DNA from: CAZXVW01 sp964644025
GTDB taxonomy: Bacteria > Acidobacteriota > Terriglobia > Bryobacterales > Bryobacteraceae
Assembly (NCBI GenBank): GCA_964644025.1
Contig: CAZXVW010000064.1
Location: 1-19,315, forward strand
Reading direction: 5' to 3'
Length of the DNA stretch: 19,315 nucleotides
Shown: in pieces, positions 1 to 6,072 of the stretch
Numbering within the stretch: the first letter of the stretch is position 1
How the letters are laid out: each line of letters starts with the position of its first letter
The notes under the pieces: model-generated
Database searches by the model: none
Seen by the model: only the letters and a program-made list of their open reading frames with translations
What the model was told of the DNA's origin: nothing
Program-made: the position numbers and the translations under genes

Positions 1-1384
1 GAATGAACTCCCATTGGAGCTTGCTCAACTCGCGCGGCTTCAGCGCGTGGCCGGCGGAGGTGCGGGTATCTTCGAGCGGCGTGAAGATGGAGGGCACGTA
101 AACGATCTTGTTTTTCCGCAGGCGGTGCAGCAGGTCGAGCGACTGCTTGATATCGTCGTCGGTTTCCTCCGGCAGGCCAACGATAAACGTATAGACCGGG
201 AACCAGTGGTTCTCGTTCAAGATGTTCGTCGCCTCCACCACGATGTCCGGCCAGTCGCGAATGTCAAACGGCAGCGCCTTGCCCGGCATCATCTGGGCCG
301 CCAGCCGCGCCGAACCCGTTTCAATACCGATCAGGGGCGAGAGCATGCGCTTGTCCGGATGGGTGGAATGCGGATTTCGCAGGACGCTCTTCGGCAGCAG
401 GATCCGGGACAGCTCCTTGATGAGGTGCGGGTTCACCAGGGCCGGGGCGAGGGTGGCGTGGGAAAGCGGAACGTAGTCGACCCCGGGAACCGAGGCCACC
501 CGCTCGTAGAAGTCCACCATGACGTCGGCGTTGGGAATATAGAATGGCGCACTGGCGCCGTAAATGAAGATATCCTCCGAGACCGGAAAGATGATGCGGC
601 CGCCTTCGCGGACGTTGGCCTTGACGGCCTCGAGCAGTTGCTCGACGGGCATGGAGATGCGCGTCTCCAGCGTGGGGGAGCAGAAAGCGCACTGGCGCCC
701 GCAGCCGCGCGTCATCTCGACGATGCCGAAGGTGGAGCGGCGGCGGGGCACGCGGAGTTCCTCCAGCGTTGGCTCGGGGGGCCGGACGACGCGGGGCAGG
801 TCCTCGCCGGCATCGGCTTTCTGGAACAGTTCGCGAATGACGGTTTCGCCGCGGCCGATGACCACGCAGTCCACGCCCAGCCGGTCAAAGGAGTCCGTCT
901 TTTCGATTTGCCAGGCGCCGGCTCCGCCGACGATGATCTTCGGGCGGTGCTTGCGGATCGCCGGATGAAAGAAGATCCGCTCGGTTTCGTACGCATTGAT
1001 GGGGCGGGCGGAGCTGCCGAAGATATTGCTGTAGACGCCGGTCGAGAAGGCAGTTCCCATCGGATTGTGCGCGCTGACGCCGACCGCGCGGGTGCGCGGG
1101 CCGACGAACCGGCCGAGCTGGTCCGGATGGCATACGGCTACGTCCTCGGGCGGGTAATGTTCCAGCAGGATCGCCTCGGCAACCCGGGTGCCGTAAGGCA
1201 TGATGACCGCCGTGCCGTCGGGGCGGGTTTGCTGGGCCAGCATTCTCTTGTACAGGAATCGCGGTGCGAACTGGGCGGGCACCGAGGCGTAAACCATCTG
1301 TTTCCAGGGGCTGAACCCTTGCTCGGTACTCTCTGTGTCTGGAGCCGTCAGTACAAAACGGACTCCTCTCGCGTCGTAGTCCAT
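1..1384 (-). CDS. B12-binding-type radical SAM protein, C-terminus cut off by the window edge
   Basis: About 461 residues are visible before the frame runs off the left edge with no stop. The radical SAM cluster motif is CGRQCAFC (C228, C232, C235), which would bind the [4Fe-4S] cluster that cleaves S-adenosylmethionine. Before it, residues about 58-190 look like the Rossmann-type domain of B12-binding radical SAM enzymes, with IIVGGAGAW and a following CVVIGRGE segment. The classical cobalamin DxHxxG motif is not obvious, so cobalamin binding is uncertain. After the cluster come barrel segments including LIGIETGS and FIVGLPEET, usual for this group. I chose the ATG at 1384 because GGAG lies 8 bases upstream; the in-frame ATG at 1408 has no ribosome-binding site. 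It is divergent from the exonuclease gene. The substrate cannot be told from sequence. Confidence 0.85.
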   Translation of the reverse strand, partial: MDYDARGVRFVLTAPDTESTEQGFSPWKQMVYASVPAQFAPRFLYKRMLAQQTRPDGTAVIMPYGTRVAEAILLEHYPPEDVAVCHPDQLGRFVGPRTRAVGVSAHNPMGTAFSTGVYSNIFGSSARPINAYETERIFFHPAIRKHRPKIIVGGAGAWQIEKTDSFDRLGVDCVVIGRGETVIRELFQKADAGEDLPRVVRPPEPTLEELRVPRRRSTFGIVEMTRGCGRQCAFCSPTLETRISMPVEQLLEAVKANVREGGRIIFPVSEDIFIYGASAPFYIPNADVMVDFYERVASVPGVDYVPLSHATLAPALVNPHLIKELSRILLPKSVLRNPHSTHPDKRMLSPLIGIETGSARLAAQMMPGKALPFDIRDWPDIVVEATNILNENHWFPVYTFIVGLPEETDDDIKQSLDLLHRLRKNKIVYVPSIFTPLEDTRTSAGHALKPRELSKLQWEFI

Positions 1385-1462
1385 CAAGCAATCTCCAGGA
1401 AGTGACATTTCCGAGTCTAACGATGTTTAGGGTTCCAGGTAAAGTCCGGCCGCCGCAGGAAT

Positions 1463-1468
1463 TACAAT
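1463..1468 (+). promoter_or_regulatory. possible -10 box of the exonuclease gene
   Basis: TACAAT (5 of 6 to TATAAT) lies in the 104-bp gap between the divergent radical SAM and exonuclease genes, 20 bases before the chosen GTG start. I see no good -35 element, so this is a weak call resting on one hexamer. Confidence 0.25.
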
Positions 1469-1488
1469 CAGGGAGGAAGGTGTACAGC

Positions 1489-2211
1489 GTGAAGTACTTG
1501 AGCGTGGACGTGGAGATTTCTGACGAGTTCGAGTTGCAGCCGGGGGAAGAGTTGGACAAGTATGCTCCGTTCCACATCTCCGTCGCCGCCACGGTGGACT
1601 CGGAGGGGAAGCAGCGGCTGTGGTATTCGAAAACGGAGATGGGAACGCCGGCGCTGAACATGGATCAGCAGACCGCCCGGGAGTTGCTGGCCGAGCTGTT
1701 GCAGAAGCAGCGCGCCGGTTACAGGATATTCGCCTGGAACGGGCTCGGTTTCGATCTGCGCTGGATCGGCTACAACGCCGGCGAGGTGGAACGGGCGGCC
1801 CTGGTAGCGCTCAAGCTCTACGATCCGATGTTCCAATTCTTTAACCAGCGCGGCTTTCCGGTGGGACTGACGGCGGTGGGCAAGGCGATGGGTGTCCGGC
1901 GAACCAAGATCATGGAGGCGGCTGAGGCGCCGAAGGAATGGCGCGCGGGCAACCATCAACGGGTCATGGATTACGTGGTCGGGGATTGCCAGATCACCAA
2001 CGAAATCGTGGAGGCAATCCGCCGGCGCGGCCGGATCGCCTGGCAGACGAGCCGCGGGACCATCAGCTCGGAGCCGATGCCGCGGTTCAAGACAGTGGCC
2101 GAGGTATTGCGGGAACCGGAACCGGACCAGTCCTGGATGCGGAAGGCCGGCTTGAAGCGCTCGAAGTTTGCGGCCTGGCTGCCGAAAAAGATCGTCGCGC
2201 AATATGTGTAA
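1489..2211 (+). CDS. predicted DEDDy 3'-5' exonuclease (PolB-type exonuclease domain)
   Basis: This 240-residue protein has the three exonuclease motifs of the DnaQ-like/RNase H fold in order: ExoI with D7 and E9 (SVDVEIS), ExoII with D89 in NGLGFD, and ExoIII with Y162 and D166 in YVVGD, the DEDDy arrangement. It most resembles the stand-alone 'predicted 3'-5' exonuclease related to PolB' family, which would trim single-stranded DNA or RNA ends with two metal ions; the substrate is unknown. The C-terminal 40 residues are basic. I prefer the GTG at 1489: GGGAGGAAGG at 1471-1480 lies 8-12 bases upstream, and the protein then begins at the conserved first strand. A GTG at 1480 overlaps that ribosome-binding site, and further upstream frames add non-conserved sequence. 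It converges on the DUF1593 gene after 42 bp. Confidence 0.75.
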   Translation: MKYLSVDVEISDEFELQPGEELDKYAPFHISVAATVDSEGKQRLWYSKTEMGTPALNMDQQTARELLAELLQKQRAGYRIFAWNGLGFDLRWIGYNAGEVERAALVALKLYDPMFQFFNQRGFPVGLTAVGKAMGVRRTKIMEAAEAPKEWRAGNHQRVMDYVVGDCQITNEIVEAIRRRGRIAWQTSRGTISSEPMPRFKTVAEVLREPEPDQSWMRKAGLKRSKFAAWLPKKIVAQYV

Positions 2212-2253
2212 AGGGTCCGCGCCGCTGGCCTTACCGCTGGGTTGCGCAACGCG

Positions 2254-3612
2254 TCAACGGACGGTGAGGATGACCCGTTGGTAACGGGTGAGCGGCGGTG
2301 CGCCGCTGTCGGTCACCTCGCAAATCACGTGCACCGTCTGCCCGGGGCGCGCGGCGCCGGGGACGGTAAACCAGGCTTGCGGCCGGTCGGCATCGCGCAG
2401 CTCGACCGCACCCGGATAAGTTCCGGGCTCGCGGTATTGCCACCACCGGAAAGTAAGGCGGTCACCGTCCGGGTCCTTGCTGGCGCTGGCGTTCAGCTTC
2501 ACCGTGGCGCCGGGCGCGGCCTCAATATCGAGCGGGTTGGAGAGCCGGACGACGGGCGGGTGATTGGCCTGGCGCGGCGGCTTCACGCACCAGTCGGCGC
2601 GGGCGGCCCAGTCATTCTGAAAGGCCTCGGCCCAGCGCCAGATGGGCTTGCCGAGGTCACCGTCATCCTTGGCGCCCCGCCAGACGTTCCTGGTTGCCGG
2701 CTCCTTTTCAAAGCGCCCGCCCCAGCCGCCGTAAGCGGGATTCTCCAGGCTGCGCAAGCCGACGTCGATTTCGTGCATGAAGGAGGGGGAATCCCCTTCG
2801 GAGCGAAAGCGGCCGTCTTCGTGGGCCTCGTAGCGGGAACATAACGGGCCGTGGCCCTCAAGGATGTGCCGCCGCATCCAGGCGGGGCCGAAGAACCGGT
2901 GCAGATCTGCTGGAATGTATTGCTCCCACTTGTAGGCGATGGTCCGGAACTGGCGGAAGCTGCCCAGGACCTGGATATCGGGCCAGTTGGGCAGGATATA
3001 ATCGCGAAACGTTTTGTCCTGATCCAGGATGATGTAGATGATGGCCTTGCGGGAGACGCGCGCCATTTCCTCCGGGTGCTCGTGCTGGATTTTCCAGAGC
3101 GCGCGGGCGATGGTGTTGGTGCCGCCCCAGGCCTGCAAGTAGACCGGCGCGGGATCGGGGTCGAGAAGAACCTGAGCGATCCGGTCCGAACCCGGCGAGT
3201 CGGCCGACATTTCGCCGACGTTATCAATGTTGCCGACGTAGACGAGTTTCTTCAGACGGGCAGGGGGCAGGTAACCCGGCGCGTGCCGCTTCAGGTTGCC
3301 GTAGAAGGCCGCGTAGCGGTCGATGTCTTCCTGGATCCAGGTTTCGCCGGCCCACTTGTGGCCCTTCCAGTGGAACTTGGAGCTGGAGTAGACGATGCCG
3401 GCGATGTCCCATTCATTCGAATACAGCAGGAAGCGGACAAAGGAGCAACGGTCGTCAATCTCACCGTCGGTGGTGGCCACGATGCGCGGCTTTGTCCGGG
3501 CGAGACCCAAGCTGGCAGCGGTGAAAAGCAGCAGCGCGACTGCGGCAGCACGGCTAACCCGTCCGGAGATGACGACTCGCGAATATTGATCGCGGCGAGC
3601 GGTCGGTTTCAC
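2254..3612 (-). CDS. secreted DUF1593 / Sde182-type nucleoside-hydrolase-like protein
   Basis: This 452-residue protein starts at a GTG with a strong AAGGAGG five bases upstream. A long basic N-region and a hydrophobic stretch (about residues 22-38, ending LGLA) form a signal peptide, so export is likely. The mature part begins with IVATTDGEIDD, with an acidic D49/E51/D53/D54 cluster like the metal site of nucleoside hydrolases, and continues as the DUF1593 (PF07632) domain to about residue 340. The last 100 residues form an Ig/PKD-like beta domain carrying SKDPDGDRLTFRW, the typical C-terminal module of the family. Relatives are annotated as cellulose-binding or nucleoside-hydrolase-like proteins; the true substrate is not established. 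It is divergent from the GntP permease, which suggests but does not prove a shared role in carbohydrate use. Confidence 0.85.
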   Translation of the reverse strand: MKPTARRDQYSRVVISGRVSRAAAVALLLFTAASLGLARTKPRIVATTDGEIDDRCSFVRFLLYSNEWDIAGIVYSSSKFHWKGHKWAGETWIQEDIDRYAAFYGNLKRHAPGYLPPARLKKLVYVGNIDNVGEMSADSPGSDRIAQVLLDPDPAPVYLQAWGGTNTIARALWKIQHEHPEEMARVSRKAIIYIILDQDKTFRDYILPNWPDIQVLGSFRQFRTIAYKWEQYIPADLHRFFGPAWMRRHILEGHGPLCSRYEAHEDGRFRSEGDSPSFMHEIDVGLRSLENPAYGGWGGRFEKEPATRNVWRGAKDDGDLGKPIWRWAEAFQNDWAARADWCVKPPRQANHPPVVRLSNPLDIEAAPGATVKLNASASKDPDGDRLTFRWWQYREPGTYPGAVELRDADRPQAWFTVPGAARPGQTVHVICEVTDSGAPPLTRYQRVILTVR

Positions 3613-3715
3613 GAATTCCTCCTTGGCGAACGATGCTTTTTGATTCTCTCACAGGGGGAACGGAGGCAATGGCAAGCCGGCCGAAGACAGGACGCCGAGG
3701 ACGGCGATGGGCCTG

Positions 3716-3747
3716 CTGCCGGCTGTTGCCAGACACAGCAACGGCAG
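3716..3747. repeat. imperfect inverted repeat upstream of the permease gene
   Basis: CTGCC and GTTGC (3716-3720 and 3725-3729, separated by GGCT) are mirrored by GCAAC and GGCAG (3738-3747), giving a 10-bp stem with a 4-base bulge and an 8-base loop. It lies in the 186-bp divergent gap between the DUF1593 and GntP genes, about 50 bases before the permease start. It could be an operator or an RNA hairpin; a chance origin is also possible in GC-rich DNA. Apart from this and the -10 box, I see nothing in the gap. Confidence 0.35.
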
Positions 3748-3785
3748 GCATTGTGGCGCGGGTGGCGGGCGGTTGCCGGGCCGGA

Positions 3786-3791
3786 TATACT
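3786..3791 (+). promoter_or_regulatory. -10 box abutting the permease start codon
   Basis: TATACT ends 7 bases before the ATG at 3799, so transcription from it would start at or next to the A of the ATG, giving a leaderless mRNA. In support, no Shine-Dalgarno sequence precedes that ATG. I find no convincing -35 hexamer 16-18 bases upstream. Confidence 0.4.
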
Positions 3792-3798
3792 TTCCCGT

Positions 3799-5154
3799 AT
3801 GCACCCGTTAGTGATCCTGCTGCTTTCGATCGCAGTGGTGTTCCTGCTGATTCTCCGGCTGAAGATCAACGCGTTCCTGGCGCTGATCACCGCCGCCATG
3901 ACCGTCGGGTTGCTGTCGACACGAATTCCGCTGGCCGAGGTAATGCCCAAGGTGGCAGGAACCTTCGGGACAGTTTGTGGCAAGATCGCCATCGTCATTG
4001 CGCTGGCCGCGCTGGTGGGCGAGTGCATGATGGAGAGTGGCGCCGCCGATAAAATCACGCGGGTGTTCGTCCGGCTGCTGGGGCAGAAACGCGCCTCGCT
4101 GTCACTGCTTTCGGCCGCTTACGTGGAATCCATCCCGGTGTTCTTCGACACGGTCTTCTACTTGATGGTTCCCCTGGCCCGGGCCATGCGGGTGCGAACC
4201 GGGCGGAATTACCTGCTTTACGTGATGGCGATCGCCGCCGGCGGCGCTGTGGCCCACAGCCTCATTCCGCCGACGCCCGGTCCGGTGGCCATGGCCGCCG
4301 CGCTCAATCTGGACCTCGGCGCGGTAATCATCGTCGGATTCATTATCGGGATTCCGACGGCGACGGCCGGATGGCTGTTTGCGGTACATCGGAACCACCA
4401 CATGGAGGTTCCGTTCCGGGAAACCTCGGGAATGTCGCTGGCGGAGTTGCGGGAGCTGGCGCTGCAAGAAGACGAGAAACTGCCCGGCTTCCTGCACTCC
4501 CTGGCTCCGATTCTGCTCCCGGTGTTGTTCATTACGTCGAACACGGTGGCGGCCCCGGCGGGCGCCGGGAGCTCGTTGTTGAAAGTCACCTCGTTTCTGG
4601 GGAATCCGAATTTCGCCCTGATGCTGTCAGCCGCCATATCCCTGCACCTGGTGGCGAAATACCGGGGCTACACGCTGGCACAGCTTGTCAAGCCGGTGGA
4701 AACCGCGCTGGCCAGCGGCGGGCTGATCATTCTGATCACGGCGGGCGGGGGCGCCTTTGGCGGGATGCTCGTCGAAGCGGGAGTCGGCCAATCGCTGGGA
4801 GACGCAGCGCAGCAATTCAACGTGCCGCTGTTGCTGCTGGGGTTCTTGCTGGCGGTGCTGTTGAAGATCGCGCAGGGATCGGGGACGGTGGCCATGATCA
4901 CGGTGTCCTCGATCATGGCGCCGCTGATCGTGGCGGCGCCGCCGGCTTACCACCCGGTGTACGTAGCGATGGTGATCGGCTCCGGCTCCCTGGTCGGCTC
5001 GTGGATGAACGACAGCGGCTTTTGGATCTTTGCGAAGATGTCCGGGCTGACCGAAGCGGAAGCGTTGAAAACCTGGACGCCGTTGCTGATGGTACTGGGG
5101 TGCACCGGCTTTCTCACAACCGTGGTGGCGGCGATGCTGGTGCCGCTGCGGTAG
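3799..5154 (+). CDS. GntP-family sugar-acid/H+ symporter
   Basis: This 451-residue integral membrane protein has roughly a dozen hydrophobic segments and matches the GntP (gluconate permease) family in length and features: VESIPVFFDTVFYLM and AHSLIPPTPGPVA in the first half, and AQGSGTVAMITVSS and GSLVGSWMNDSGFW in the second. Such proteins import gluconate or related sugar acids with protons across the inner membrane. The ATG at 3799 is chosen because the first membrane helix begins at once; the frame is open far upstream, but that part is antisense to the DUF1593 gene and not protein-like. E. coli pairs a GntP-type permease (yjhF) with the dehydratase yjhG, and a YjhG homologue lies 0.9 kb downstream here, so an aldonate substrate is likely. 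The exact substrate is not determined. Confidence 0.9.
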   Translation: MHPLVILLLSIAVVFLLILRLKINAFLALITAAMTVGLLSTRIPLAEVMPKVAGTFGTVCGKIAIVIALAALVGECMMESGAADKITRVFVRLLGQKRASLSLLSAAYVESIPVFFDTVFYLMVPLARAMRVRTGRNYLLYVMAIAAGGAVAHSLIPPTPGPVAMAAALNLDLGAVIIVGFIIGIPTATAGWLFAVHRNHHMEVPFRETSGMSLAELRELALQEDEKLPGFLHSLAPILLPVLFITSNTVAAPAGAGSSLLKVTSFLGNPNFALMLSAAISLHLVAKYRGYTLAQLVKPVETALASGGLIILITAGGGAFGGMLVEAGVGQSLGDAAQQFNVPLLLLGFLLAVLLKIAQGSGTVAMITVSSIMAPLIVAAPPAYHPVYVAMVIGSGSLVGSWMNDSGFWIFAKMSGLTEAEALKTWTPLLMVLGCTGFLTTVVAAMLVPLR

Positions 5155-5160
5155 GCCCGG

Positions 5161-5181
5161 GGCCAGCGCCGCGGCGCGGCC
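5161..5181. terminator. GC-rich hairpin in the convergent gap, possible bidirectional terminator
   Basis: GGCC-A-GCGC-CGCG-GCGC-GGCC folds into an 8-bp stem with one bulged A and a 4-base loop. It fills the 30-bp gap between the end of the permease gene and the end of the epimerase relic on the other strand. No U-tract follows on either strand, so intrinsic termination is uncertain. Confidence 0.35.
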
Positions 5182-5184
5182 GCC

Positions 5185-5898
5185 TCACAGGCCCATTACT
5201 TCGACCGCATAGCGGAGACATCGCTCGACGTTCTCCCGCTCCCGGCGCAGGCGCGCAGCGTGGTCGAGGCCCTCCATTCCGGGGAGGGGTTGCGGCGGCG
5301 GGTGCGAGCGGACCATGGCGAGGGTTCGCGCGAGGTAGCGGCCGTTGCGATTGGGAAATGTAGCCCAGTATTTCTCAGTGAGGCAGGGAACGCGCAGCGG
5401 GTCGCGCGTGATCATCTCGAGAGTCATCCTGGTCCGCGGCCGCGCCTTCCGAATAACGGCGGCAATCCGTTTCATATCGAGAAAGCCGTCGCCGAAGGGA
5501 ACTTCCGCGAGGAGAAAACCCTGCTCGTACTCCTTCGCCGCCATGTCCTTGAGGTGGGTGGATACCGCGTACCGCGCCAGCGCCTTGACGTGTCCGATGG
5601 GGTCATCGAGCAGGGCGATGTTGTTACCGGTATCCAGCGTGGCCCCGACGTATTCACTCTCATAGGAGGCCAGCAAAGCCAGTTGCTCTTCGGTGGTCCA
5701 GTCCTTGTGGTTTTCGATGCCCAGCGGGATCTTGTTCCGCTCGACGATGGGCACCGCGCGGGCGATGGCGGCTTTGGCGTTGCGGACGAATTCCTTCCAC
5801 TCGGCCAGGGAGTTGAACTTTTCGTAACGGCGGCCCGAAAGGCAGGCCGTCCGGATGCAGGCGGCGCTGGCCTGGGTCCGCTCACCTGGAGGTACCAC
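5185..5898 (-). pseudogene. sugar phosphate isomerase/epimerase (xylose-isomerase-like TIM barrel), N-terminus lost
   Basis: The frame encodes about 225 recognisable residues of the C-terminal two thirds of an AP-endonuclease-2/xylose-isomerase-like barrel: RTACLSGRRYE, then PLGIENHKDW, ATLDTGNNIALLDDP, STHLKDM, LAEVPFGDG and LEMITRDP, holding the usual metal-ligand Glu, Asp and His positions. The first 100 or more residues of the barrel, including any export signal, are missing. Upstream the DNA instead encodes the start of a Gfo/Idh/MocA oxidoreductase in another frame. The only early start is a GTG at 5898 with no ribosome-binding site. I therefore call it a relic of a deletion between two genes. 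Sequencing or assembly error is an alternative, but one indel would not explain two unrelated families. Confidence 0.75.
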
Positions 5899-5900
5899 TG

Positions 5901-6035
5901 GAGGATATCAATCTGGTGGGCGCCGATGAGCCCGTAGCCGATAAACCCGACGCCGACGCGCTCATTGGCGCCGAGGACCCGGCGGTAGGAGGCCGCCGAG
6001 GCCGCGCCGAGAAAGCCGCGGCGAGTCACGGTCAT
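5901..6035 (-). pseudogene. Tat-exported Gfo/Idh/MocA oxidoreductase, N-terminal fragment only
   Basis: About 45 codons from the ATG at 6035 encode a twin-arginine signal (TRRGFLGAASAAS), then LGANERV and the first strand and nucleotide-binding loop of a Gfo/Idh/MocA dehydrogenase, VGFIGYGLIGAHQIDIL. The similarity then stops and the sequence becomes an epimerase C-terminus in a different frame. The remaining 300 or more residues expected of this NAD(P)-dependent family are absent. The reading frame itself continues to 5472, but only as a meaningless shadow of the epimerase. The start is 37 bp from the divergent dehydratase gene. Confidence 0.75.
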
Positions 6036-6072
6036 GGCGAGATTCTATACACTCTATGCTGGAGTTGCAATC

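Noticed and set aside
14..1405. Long plus-strand open frame opposite the radical SAM gene
   Set aside because: It is antisense to a gene with a clear CxxxCxxC motif, and its own translation has no recognisable domain; GC-rich DNA commonly leaves such frames open.
2241..2250. Palindrome GTTGCGCAAC in the convergent exonuclease/DUF1593 gap
   Set aside because: It can form only about 3 bp of stem with a 4-base loop and has no T-run, so I do not call it a terminator.
3764..3776. Sigma-54-like site (TGGC...TTGC) before the permease gene
   Set aside because: The GG-to-GC distance is 9 bases rather than the strict 10, and the surrounding positions do not fit the consensus.
2851..3798. Upstream extension of the permease frame by over 300 codons
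   Set aside because: This part is antisense to the DUF1593 gene and non-hydrophobic, while the GntP similarity begins at the ATG at 3799.
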